A stretch of 64,000 nucleotides of DNA, taken from the NCBI GenBank assembly GCA_963693365.1, contig CAVNZM010000003.1:11222001-11286000 (forward strand), in the 5' to 3' direction. The notes beneath the pieces were generated by a model, which searched no databases, was not told the DNA's origin, and worked only from the letters and a program-made list of their open reading frames with translations. A program made the position numbers and the translations under genes. This DNA is from Amoebidium appalachense. Lineage: Eukaryota > Ichthyosporea. Shown here piece by piece: positions 13,983 through 47,386 of this stretch (positions within the stretch are counted from its first letter, which is position 1; the number at the start of each line of letters is the position of its first letter).

Positions 13983-14041
13983 GGAACTAGGGACTGGTAG
14001 CACCTACCCGCGCCATTGCTCGACCAATCCCCTCACCTTAA
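13983..14041 (-). repeat. Decayed copy of the 3' end of the last bioF exon
   Basis: Matches 14216-14276, the C-terminal codons and stop of bioF, at about 80% identity (shared: GGGGATTGGT on the minus strand, and GCTACCAGT before CCTAG). A one-base deletion breaks the frame, so it is not coding. It lies about 180 bases beyond the real stop codon. Confidence 0.8.
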
Positions 14042-14220
14042 AACAAGCCGGCAAACAAACAGCAGATTCCAACCCAAAAACCGCGAAAGAACATGATTAC
14101 GAAGGGAAAAACCCGGGGGGGGGGGGGGGGGGGGGGGGGGGGAGGGAGGAACAGACACGCCGAATAAGGGCCAAACCAAACTTTTCATAATTTATAATTG
14201 ATATGAATATTCAATAGGAA

Positions 14221-23864
<9,644 letters not shown>

Positions 23865-23951
23865 TTTCTGGTGTGGAAAAAAAATAAGAAACTGGGATAT
23901 CTCCGGTTAAGATTTTGTCTCGACGATGTGCACAGATGCTGTAACCGTGCG

Positions 23952-23956
23952 ATTGG
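23952..23956 (-). promoter_or_regulatory. CCAAT box of bioF
   Basis: GGCCAATCGC on the minus strand, about 88 bases upstream of the bioF ATG. No TATA box lies between them. An alternative is that a leader exon further upstream, ending at a GTGAGT donor near 24089, is spliced to the acceptor CACACCAG just before the ATG. Confidence 0.45.
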
Positions 23957-24216
23957 CCTCGGTCGGATCTAGCGAAAGGTCAAACCCGAAAGAAGCACAG
24001 CCTTTGAATGATTTTTATTCTTCCAACTGATTCTGACCAAGACATGCATCACTTTCTAACACCTGCAAAAGCTCCACTCACCACGCACGATGCCAACCTT
24101 CTTGACCTCAAAACGGCACCAAAACATCGAAACTGCACTCGGACGATTTTCAGCTGCTCTACGGTCTGCGCCGCGCCTGCAGCGTGTTCGTTTTTGGCGT
24201 CACGTTGTGAGCCACA

Positions 24217-24245
24217 CTTGAATGATGATGCGTTCCGGACCAATC
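24217..24245. promoter_or_regulatory. Motif shared with the bioDA promoter (TCCGGA-CCAAT)
   Basis: CTTGAATGATG, three extra bases, then CGTTCCGGACCAATC on the plus strand, about 360 bases upstream of the bioF ATG. The same block occurs at 28398-28423 upstream of bioDA with only two substitutions outside the three-base gap. A shorter relative lies at 56408-56422 in the probable bioB promoter. Confidence 0.5.
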
Positions 24246-24249
24246 GGTT

Positions 24250-24764
24250 GTTTGGGTATGTTTCGAAGAATGATTGTGGGGTTGTGTTTCGAAAAATCTG
24301 GGGGAGGGGGGAGGGGGAGGGGGCGAGTGGGTGGGGGGTGGGGAGTGGTGGGAGTGGTGGGGGGGGGGGGGGGGGGGCTATTGTTAATATAGTCATGGCA
24401 GCCTGTGGGGTGGCCGGTGGGTCTCCACGGGGGGGCCGGACCACTACCCAATCACTCAGGGGGGGTAGCGAGATCTTTTTTTTTTAATTTTTTAATAGTG
24501 ACTTAGCGAGATCTCTAGATCTGTATGTTCATGCACCCTGAAGAACATTCAATAATAGTACATATATAAGACATACTCAGGTGGGTAACAATAGGTCCCC
24601 CCCCCCCCCCCTCCCCCCTTCCCCCCTGCAATCAACCCCCCCCCCCCCCTCCCCCCCCCCCCCCCCTCCCCCCTCCGAGGGCCCGGGTTTAAAAACTAAC
24701 CTTTCCAGTCAAATTGGGGAAACGAACACGTGTTATATCTCCACGAATATGTTTTGAAGAGAAA

Positions 24765-24795
<31 letters not shown>

Positions 24796-25753
24796 GGGGG
24801 GGGGCTGGGGCATGGGGAAGGGGGGATTCAAGTTGGTGCACGCACAAAATTAATTTTTGGATTGCAAAGTAAAGGAAAAGGTTTCTGTCAAAGGGTCCTA
24901 CCATACTTCGTTTATGAGAGTTGTGTCTCACTCGTATCCGACCAGCTGAAGGTCGGAGTATTAAAACCTTGGCCGGCACCGGCCGATCGCGAGCCCCGTG
25001 TTTGCAATTGGCGGAATGGTCGGTGTGGCGGCACCGACGTGGTGCCGGTACCTTGCCCTTTGAATTTTAATAATAATACTGGGGGGCGCATCAGAGATCT
25101 GCAAAGTTTCTCGGTGTACAAGTTTACCCTCTGCAATCGCGCTCTGCAATCTTTGTGCAGAGGGGGTTATTGCCCATACTCCCATGTGCGCATTTACCTT
25201 TAATTCAAATCTTGGCTTGAGATTGAGGCGGCCCTCTGAAAATCCGGGCTGCGATCATCTTGTGGAGGCCCAGGGCAGGCCCGTTTTGCGTAAAAATAGC
25301 ACAACCGCTGTCTGTGTTTACACGAACTAGCCCCCTCTGCAAAGGTCGCTGTTAGCCTCGAGTCTGCAGAGGGCCCCGTGTGTGATTGGCTGAGAGTGCC
25401 ATCTGGACACGTGTGTGTCACAGTGTGGGAGGGGAGGGGGGGGGGGGGGGGGGGGGGGGGTTATGTATGCAACTAATACTATGTAGCCTAGCGTGACATA
25501 TCATTTTAAACTAAGGTACATACTCTTGGATTAAATATAAGCTTCGTTTACAAGCACGTGGGTTTGGGCGTAGCAATTGCAAGCCGATCCATATCAATCA
25601 TTAGTAGGGTGCCAACCGTGACATGATACCATGATTTAATTTATTTATTTAATTAATCTAATTTTATTTTAATACTGATACCCAATATTGAGTACGGGCC
25701 ATGGCCACGGTAATAGCCACCGGCTGCCAGTAGTGTGCCTGGGTCCCCCCCCC

Positions 25754-25797
<44 letters not shown>

Positions 25798-25970
25798 CCC
25801 CCCATTCTCCCTCCCTCCTCCTCCTCCTCTCTCAGCTAGCTAGCGCTGAGAGGTGGCGGGTCTCCCCCTTAACGTGACAACCCCCCCCCCTCCCCCCTCC
25901 TCCCCTCCTGATTTGCTACAATCCCCCCACCCTCCTCCCTCACCCCAAGCCCCCCTCATGACAAATCTAA
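24250..25970. other. bioF-bioDA intergenic region, left part
   Basis: Poly-G/poly-C tracts at 24359, 24598, 24764, 25437 and 25757. Bases 24880-25420 are unique, GC-balanced sequence with an inverted CCAAT (25393) and short related segments such as CTCTGCAATC repeated; it could hold a promoter or small exon, but no frame is convincing. AT-rich sequence at 25500-25700. Confidence 0.5.
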
Positions 25971-25974
25971 TAAG

Positions 25975-26482
25975 AGGACCCAACCACATCGGCAGAGTCA
26001 ACTTGCAAAAAGCAGAATTATTTGCAAAAGTGGAATTATTGAAAAAGGCGGAATTATTCTGCAAAAAGCAGAATTATTCTGCAAAAGCAGAACCACTCTG
26101 CTTTTAGCAGAATTATTCGGCAAAAGCAGAATCAATCTGCTTTTAGAAGAATTATTCTGCTTTTAGCAGAATTATTTCGACAGCAGAATAATTCTGTTTT
26201 TAGCAGGATAATTCTGTTAACGTTGGCAGATTGATTCTGCCTTTAGCAGATTGATTCTGCTTTTAGCAGATTGATTCTGCTGTTTGCAGAGTGATTTTGC
26301 TTTTAGCAGATTGATTCTGCTTTTGCAAAATAATTCTGCTCTTAGCAGATTGATTCTGCTTTTACAGAATAATTCTGCATTCTGCTTTTTGCAGTATGAT
26401 TCTGCTTTTTGCAGAATAATTCTGCTTTTTGCTGAATAGTTCTGCTCGGAGCAAGTTGACTCAGCTGATGTGGTTGGGCCCT
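25975..26482. mobile_element. Foldback/MITE-like element with terminal inverted repeats
   Basis: The ends are inverted repeats of about 31 bases: left begins GGACCCAACCACATCGGCAG and continues AGTCAACTTGC; right reads GCAAGTTGACTCAG then CTGATGTGGTTGGGCC. Between them are about 20 variants of a palindromic unit built from GCAGAATTATTCTGC and GCTTTTAGCAGA. There is no transposase. Target-site duplication is unclear (TAATAAG on the left, AACAAGC on the right). A partial relative lies at 44365-44550. Confidence 0.75.
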
Positions 26483-26635
26483 AACAAGCCCTAGGCCTAC
26501 CTCACAAGATAGCCGAGTTTTGCAACCATTTATTGTTCGATCGTTTAAAACACCTGGGGATTTGACTATAGGCCAGAGGCCCCGGGATCCGGAGCGACCA
26601 ATAAGGGAAGCATGATTTCGAAACGGAACTCGGGG

Positions 26636-27130
26636 GGGGGGGGGGGGGGGAGGAAGGGCCGGGGGAGGGGGAGGGAGGGGGGAGGGGGGGGGGGGCGGAG
26701 GAGGGGGGAGGGGGTAAAAGCATTTTTGGGGTTGGGAGGGGCGGCGGGGAGCGGGTTCCCCCACATCATCTCGATCGAGGTGGATTCTTCCGAGGAGAGT
26801 GAATCTTGGGGCAGGGCTGGATCCATCCACCCTCCGTAAGAATGCCTGCCCAGTGGGGAGGAGGGAGTGAGGCGAGCCCACGACCCATCCGAGTAGGTAG
26901 CCTTTCATCTCTACCCCTCCCCCCTCCCCCTCAGCAACACCACCTCCCCCCCCCCCCCCCCCCCCCCCCCGCCCCCGAGTCCCCCCGTGGGGGGTTAGGA
27001 GGGGGGAACCCACCTAGCCGTCCGGCTGCCATCACTATTTCAGCTTATGATGGAAATAAATCAGAAACCCCTTTCTCCCTCTCCTCCTCCTCTGTAGCGC
27101 CCCCCCTCCCCCCTCCCTCTCCCTTTCCCC

Positions 27131-27190
<60 letters not shown>

Positions 27191-27701
27191 CACACACACA
27201 GGTGGTCCCCTTCTGGCCGTAAATCTCCCTTCTCAGTTTATGTTTTCTGGGGCTTCTCACAGTGATCATGAGGATTTGACGCTTTTAATTTATTACTTTA
27301 AAGCTCTAATGCTTTAGTAATTGTGCTTTGCTGCTGTAATGCTGGTCGCTCACTCGTCGAGTCGTTCTGAACACGTGCACAGTGTACCCCCCCCCCCCCT
27401 CTCTCCTCCCCCCCCCCCCCCCCCTCTTCCCCCCCGCCCCACCTCCCCTGCCTCCACGGGCAAATTACTTACCCCAGCGCGATCTGCAGAGTTTTATCAT
27501 GCACGATCTCGCTTGACCTTTTCCCACCGCAAGTGTACACAAGAGCACTTCGTTTTTGTGATGGTTGCCCACAACCGGATAACTACTGGCACCACCGTTG
27601 ACACCCGTGGGCATCAACAAGAACACAGCCTCACAAACACACTGTCACCTGCACACACACACACACAGTGTCACACACACACAGACGTACATACATACAC
27701 A

Positions 27702-27735
<34 letters not shown>

Positions 27736-27825
27736 TGTGTGCGTGAGTGCGTGCGCACACACAAACACACGCACGCATGCACACATGCACGCGCGCGCGT
27801 ACACACACATGCACACACACACACG

Positions 27826-27922
<97 letters not shown>

Positions 27923-28057
27923 GCACAACTCACAATCTGGCAAAACACCACAACTGTTACACACCCACACACATACGTAAGTAGTATGGTTGATCTTGGA
28001 GGCCGTGTATAATATTCGAAGTTCGTGCACAATTGAATTTGTCCTAACAACACGAAA

Positions 28058-28133
<76 letters not shown>

Positions 28134-28304
28134 ATCCTCCCCCCCCCCCCCCCCTCCCCCCAACACACACACACACACACACACACACAACACAGTCACA
28201 CACACGATCACCAGATTCCTATGCACATGTCACACACACACACGTACACATACACGCACACACGAACACACATACTCTCTCTCTACCCCCCCCCCCCCCC
28301 CCCG

Positions 28305-28367
<63 letters not shown>

Positions 28368-28370
28368 TCG
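26636..28370. repeat. Poly-G/poly-C and (CA)n block upstream of bioDA
   Basis: Poly-G and G-rich runs at 26632-26715, poly-C at 26947-26971 and 27390-27425, (CA)n at 27134-27188, 27830-27920, 28060-28130 and 28163-28190, and (CT)n at 28307-28370. Short unique islands between them (26480-26600, 27190-27380, 27480-27600) show no coding frame. Confidence 0.85.
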
Positions 28371-28397
28371 CGACCGGGGTGAGGGACTCTCGTAACT

Positions 28398-28423
28398 CTT
28401 GAATGATGCGCTCCGGAACAATC
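28398..28423 (+). promoter_or_regulatory. Motif shared with the bioF promoter (TCCGGA-CAATC)
   Basis: CTTGAATGATG followed by CGCTCCGGAACAATC, 24 of 26 positions identical to 24217-24245 apart from a three-base gap. It is about 590 bases upstream of the bioDA ATG and 45 bases upstream of an inverted CCAAT box (28469-28473). A candidate site for coordinated control of the biotin genes. Confidence 0.5.
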
Positions 28424-28972
28424 AAATAACTAACTGCTGTCGTCAGTGGTGCGTGAGTAAGCGTTCTGATTGGCTAAAGACCCTAAATAGCCTTTTCGGG
28501 TGATTTATTTTTTGTGTTCGTGCTCGTTCGTGCGCGGCGCCGCAACGCGTTAGGAAGCAGGTGACAGTCCGCGTGTGGTTCAAAGGTTTTCTTTTGTTTC
28601 TTGTGCATGTTAGATGTAGTGTACATAGGGTCGGACAGATTTGTACAAGTAGAGAGAGAAAACTTTATTATGGTTGTGTGTATAGCCGTTTAGGTGGAGA
28701 GAATAATTGCGAGCGAGGAAGTGGTTAGTTGGTTGGGTGTACACGTGTACAATGAAAGTATCAAGAGGCAGGGCAAGAGACGGTTCCTAGTCATTCCCCA
28801 TCTTGCGGGCGCGCCATCACAACATTACCCGGCGCGGGAAAAGAGTGCTGCAGTGCTTTCTGTCAGGCAGTTTAGAGCTCGTTTTCGTGTTCCAGGAGTA
28901 GCGGGAAGAAGCCTTCGGCCTGGGCAGGTGCTGATGGAGACTGACACACTTGCATCTTGAATAGCCAGCTGC

Positions 28973-28980
28973 TTTATAAA
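28973..28980 (+). promoter_or_regulatory. TATA box of bioDA
   Basis: TTTATAAA 36 bases upstream of the ATG at 29016, giving a very short leader. An alternative leader could begin near 28540 downstream of the CCAAT box and be spliced to TTATTCAG just before the ATG. Confidence 0.45.
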
Positions 28981-29015
28981 GCTCCCGTTCTCGCGATTTT
29001 TTGTTATTCAGCAGG

Positions 29016-42345
<13,330 letters not shown>

Positions 42346-42357
<12 letters not shown>

Positions 42358-42430
42358 GCTATCCCTTTGTGGGTTTTAGGCTATCCCGTGTGGGTTTTAG
42401 GCTATCCCATTGTAGGCTTTTAGCATACAT
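42346..42430 (+). repeat. Short tandem repeat at the 3' end of bioDA
   Basis: Four copies of a 20- to 24-base unit around GGTTTTTAGGCTATCCC start inside the last codons, so the stop TAG belongs to the first unit. A donor-like GTAGGT at 42346 would allow one more exon, but none was found. Confidence 0.75.
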
Positions 42431-42640
42431 AACCCATTGTCAATTTTTTATGGTATACCGTTGGTGCATATATATGCTGCATTTTGGTCGTTTGCAGCTG
42501 TAGATTTTGTGTTGCACTACTAAACCCCCCCCTCCCCCCCCACTCCCACTCCACCCTCCCATCCTCTCACCCACCCACCACCAGAGGGGGAGGGGGGGGG
42601 GGGGGGGGGGGGGGGAGGGGCGGGGGGGAGGAGGAGGAGG

Positions 42641-42683
<43 letters not shown>

Positions 42684-43270
42684 CCCACACAGCCAAGAGC
42701 TCACTGAATCACACCAATGCAGATAGGGTGCACTTGAAAAGAAAGAAAGGGGGGGGGCGGGTTGTTAAGTGGGTTAGTGGCCGACAAGGCAAAGATAAAT
42801 GGTTTTGTGTGTGATTTCGATATGGTGGGAAAAGGATATGCACCCAAGGTGGATTGGTTGGGGGTGAACATGTGCACAGATGCAGGGCTAACAGTACCTC
42901 CCCCCCCCCCCCCCCCCCCCCCCCCCCTTCACCTCCCTTCCCCCTTCCCCATCCCCCCACAAGCACATCAACACGCGAATGCACATATAATACACTCAAA
43001 ACTCACATGCACACGCACATGCACGCGAGCACACACACGCACATACACCCAAAAAAAAAAAAAAAAAAAAAAAAAAACAGGCCCAGGAAGCCTCAATTGT
43101 ATAGTGACGGTCCTGCATACCTGCGCCAACACGACAGAGGGAGACACTTTCTGATTTCAGCCCTGTGACGTTCTATTTTAACCCTGTGTCCCATGGGTTC
43201 AAAGTGTTTGCACACATAAAGGAAATATAGTAAAGAGGAGGGGGGGAAAAATGGGGGGAGGGGGGGGGGG
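42358..43270. other. 3' flank of bioDA and intergenic simple sequence
   Basis: Poly-G block 42584-42682, poly-C 42900-42927, (CA)-rich sequence and poly-A 43051-43076. On the minus strand a donor GTATGC follows GGCGCAG near 43121, preceded by an open stretch after GGACACAG, a possible second exon of the 43388 candidate. No polyadenylation signal AATAAA is obvious for bioDA. Confidence 0.45.
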
Positions 43271-43288
43271 AAGGAGGGGGGGGGGGGG

Positions 43289-43388
43289 GAGCTTTAGGCA
43301 TGGAAGGAATTGCTATAATATTTGCATTGACAATTTCCACCAGTCGGTGCAAAGCTAGGTCTTGGCAGTTATGTAATTGGTCGGCCAT
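43289..43388 (-). other. Candidate first coding exon of a minus-strand gene
   Basis: ATG in good context (GCACCATGG) begins MADQLHNCQDLALHRLVEIV and stays open past 43289 into poly-C. Two CCAAT boxes on the minus strand lie 45-90 bases upstream (near 43434 and 43463). Later exons are not resolved; one candidate ends at 43121. No family recognised. Confidence 0.35.
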
Positions 43389-43389
43389 G

Positions 43390-43662
43390 GTGCGATCTAT
43401 GTGTGAAATTTTGCTTCGTTCAGAGTGAATTATTGGTTAGATTCAAGCCCAACCAATCGTATTGGTGCAAACATTATATTAGTAGTTGTAAAAGAGGATG
43501 AACAAAGTCCTTAAAACAGTGCTACGGTGCAAAATAGAATCTGAAGTTGTGTATGTTTACAGGGTGTAGTTGGGTGTTTTGGTTGTGTGGATATTGATGT
43601 ATCCGACCCACGGATACATGTGTGAATAAATGGTATATGGATCATGATACGGATGTGTTGCT

Positions 43663-43702
<40 letters not shown>

Positions 43703-43971
43703 CTGCATCCTTAGGAGAAAAGGGAAAGAAAATCCCTGTACTGACACACACTCGCATGCATTGATACACACACCTGCACACACACACATATACACACACA
43801 GACAGAGAGGTGGGGAGAGCACACACCTAGCAGTGCAGGATGCATGCCACTCACAACACACACACGTTGCACGCACGCACATAGTAACTGTTGTAGGCAC
43901 ATGCGTCCACTCGACACACATCACACAGTGGCCAACGAACGAAGATACGAAAATTCCATCGGAGCTAGGGT

Positions 43972-44004
<33 letters not shown>

Positions 44005-44186
44005 TTTGTTTGTTTGTTTTTGGCCCCCTGGATTTATCCAACCGATAATGGGGATTTTGAGTATTAGGGGGCAATATGGGGAAAAAAATTAATCACGAGT
44101 TATCCAATAGCAAGTGCATACCGTAACACACCCACACACGTATATACCCCCCCCCCCCCCCCCCCCCCCCCTTCATGATTGCATGC

Positions 44187-44247
<61 letters not shown>

Positions 44248-44350
44248 CCGGGCCCCCGCGCCACATACGTGTATACACACACTGTCCGTTACGTGTGTGC
44301 GTACACATTCCCGGCAAACTACCCTGCACCACCATGTACATGTCCAATAG
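43390..44350. other. Intergenic region between bioDA and bioB
   Basis: 43390-43650 is unique AT-rich sequence with the CCAAT boxes noted above. Poly-C runs follow at 43665-43700, 44150-44170 and 44190-44246, with poly-T 43974-44003. No gene seen. Confidence 0.55.
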
Positions 44351-44364
44351 GGCGTTGTAGAACC

Positions 44365-44550
44365 TGTGGCAGAATTATTCTGCTTTTGACAGAATTATTC
44401 CGCAAAAAGCAGAATTATTCTGCTGTGTGAGCTTTCTTCATGATCGATTGCAAATGCAAAAGGCAAAATTCGAATAATTCTGGTCGCGAGCTAGCGCTCG
44501 GAGCAAGTTTACTCTGCAGATCTGCCGAAGTGGTTAGCGCCTCCTTGCCA
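44365..44550. mobile_element. Partial relative of the foldback element
   Basis: Contains GCAGAATTATTCTGCTTTTG and a right end GCTCGGAGCAAGTTTACTCT then GCAGATCTGCCGAAGTGG, clearly related to 26395-26482. TGCCGAAGTGGTTAGCGCC resembles a tRNA A-box, so the termini may derive from a tRNA. The left end is missing or diverged. Confidence 0.6.
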
Positions 44551-44650
44551 GTTAGTTAGCCATGTGCATCCCTCCCTTTCCCCCTCCCCCCCCCCCCCCC
44601 CCCCCCCCACCTCCCGGCAGCACAGTGCGTGCACAAGAGCGCCAATATCA

Positions 44651-44687
<37 letters not shown>

Positions 44688-44819
44688 GCAACACGATCCA
44701 AATGTTAAGTGCAAAGGTTATATATGTACGCAAGGGGTGCATTCAACATTCAAAACGTTTCATTGAACACGACAACAACAACACAGACATGCACATAATC
44801 AACGTTTCACACACACACA

Positions 44820-44864
<45 letters not shown>

Positions 44865-45659
44865 TTGGGGCCCATGTGTACCCAACAAAAACACACAAAT
44901 GCAAACACGAAAATCCACATACATGCACACATGCATACATGTACATACACGCACAGTTATTGTAAGGGCCACCCAACAATGATCCTGGCTTAGCGCATCA
45001 ACTGAATATCACCCCGTATCCCATCCCTGCATGTTGATTGGTTGATTATCACATGACACTGCCGCAGCATACTCTCATATCCCATTTCATGTGCCTGCCT
45101 GCGCTAGACACGTACAACTTTCACATCACCTCCCCTCCTTTAATCTCCTTCTCCGGGAAGGGCTGCTTAAAGACACTGCAACACAATTAGCGCATAAATA
45201 GGCAAACAATGCCAAGCCCACGCAACTTGCGTTAAAGCAAGCTACCCCCGTTTTCCTTCTTTGGCCATGGACACGGAAACACGCGCCAAAATTCCGCCTT
45301 CCATAAGAAGACCATAACAGAACCAACCGTTAGGTTCATTGTGACGCCATGTGTCATAAGTTGAATATATATAGATATGCTTGTTGTATTGGTGTACATA
45401 ATGTGATAGTGGGTGTGCCATATATGTACGCCAAAATCACGCGGGCTGCACACACAATGCATGGGGGAGAAGAGAAAAAAACATGTGCGGTCCTATTTAT
45501 TCCCTACCAGCTACATGTAACACCACTTGAACTCAACCCATTAACCCCCAACCCATATTAAACCTAACACCTCCAACCTTTGCATTGCTAACGCCATAAC
45601 ACCACACACAACCCCCCCAAACCCCCTCCCCTCCCTGCTCGAAAATTCATGAAGTTTTC
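44551..45659. other. 3' flank of bioB, no gene recognised
   Basis: Poly-C at 44587-44608 and 44653-44685, (CA)n 44811-44862, then unique sequence 44960-45650 with scattered CCAAT motifs. Short minus-strand ORFs (for example near 45126-45326) lack convincing composition. No AATAAA signal is seen just downstream of the bioB stop. Confidence 0.5.
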
Positions 45660-45811
45660 TTAGGCGGTGGCGGCGGCGGCTTCCTCCGAATCAGCCTTGG
45701 GGTTTTCGAGGGGTGCGCTGAAGGGTTTCTTGCCGGTCAGGCCGAGGATGGTGAACATCTCCTTGTCAGAGTCGAACTCGGGGTTGGCCGTGGTGAGAAG
45801 CTTGTCACTGT

Positions 45812-45878
<67 letters not shown>

Positions 45879-45918
45879 AGGGGGGGGGGGGGGGGGGGGG
45901 GGGTTGTCCCGTGTGTAT

Positions 45919-45951
<33 letters not shown>

Positions 45952-45999
45952 GGAGAGGGGCAGAGGGGGGGGGGGCCGTGTGTATGTGTATGTGTGTGT

Positions 46000-46036
<37 letters not shown>

Positions 46037-46218
46037 CCCGTGTGTATGTGTACGTGTGGCAAGTGTGCACCCACACGTGTCTTTGTATGTCGGTCGGTAG
46101 TCGGTGGGTGAGTACGAAGGGGGGATGGGGCGGGTGGGGGGAGAAGGTTAGATGGCAAATCAAATCCCAATACATGGCAAAAAAAGGGGGGGTGGGGGGA
46201 GGGTGAGGGGTACAGGTT

Positions 46219-46251
<33 letters not shown>

Positions 46252-46407
46252 TATACATAGATTGTGTGAATATGTACACGCGATCGTCAATCTAGGTCAA
46301 GACCGCACCATTGCGAAAGCACCAAGTTAATCAACCCAAAGACCGCTGACCAATGGTTGATGAAAGTCAGGCGTGCCTGTATACATTCGCGATAAGCCCC
46401 CCCCCCC

Positions 46408-46438
<31 letters not shown>

Positions 46439-46817
46439 ACCACCACCACCACCAAAAAATAATAAAAACAATAATAACGCAATGATTTTTTTTTTTTAAA
46501 CCAGGCGGGATAAATGCGGGATACATACCCAGTGAAGATGGAGTTAGCGCCCGCCAGGAACATAAGCGCCTGCTCCCCCATCGAGTACTTCATGCGGCCA
46601 GCACTGAGCCTGACCATCGACTTGGGCATGAGGATGCGGGCAGTGGAGATCATACGCAGCATGTGGTCGAGGGGGACGGCCGGCTGGTCCTCAAGGGGGG
46701 TTCCCTCAACGGCAACTGTGTGTGCAAGGAGATGGAAAGACGTGGAGAGGGGGGGGGGGGGGAGGGGGGGGGGAGGGGGTTAGAATGCATACAGAATGCA
46801 AAGGCAACAGTGGAAAA

Positions 46818-46851
<34 letters not shown>

Positions 46852-47355
46852 GGGGGGAGGGGGAGGGAGGAGGGGTTCGAAAGGAGTGCGAAACAAAGCA
46901 CAGCCTTGAGTAATAAAACACGGAAGGGAGAAGGGTTTCACTTGCTCTCTATCGTTTCCTTCTTTCTTTTCTTTTTCTTTTATTTTTTTTTTTTGGGGGG
47001 GGGGGGGGGGGAGGAAGGGAGGGAGGGATTTGCAGAAGGGGTTGGTTGCGCAAGGGATACATAAACATTGGTGCAACGGTGACAGATCAAAATGTGCGTG
47101 TGTGTGTGTGTGTGTGGGGGGGGGGGGGGGGAGGGAAAGGGAGAGGGAGAGGGAGGGAAACAATACCAAGTGCATTAACAGGGACAGACTCGGGGTGGGC
47201 AGGGAGGGTGGAGAGGGTGTGAAGGAGCTTTGTGCGGTCCTCGTGTGTCTCCCCGAGGCCGATGATGCCGCCACAGCACACACTGATGCCTGCCTCACGT
47301 ACGTTCTTGATGGTGTTGAGACGGTCATCGTACTTGCGTGTGGTCACGATCTGTA

Positions 47356-47386
<31 letters not shown>

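Noticed and set aside
45126-45326. 66-codon minus-strand ORF
   Set aside because: No start context, splice sites or recognisable composition; it cannot be told from chance.
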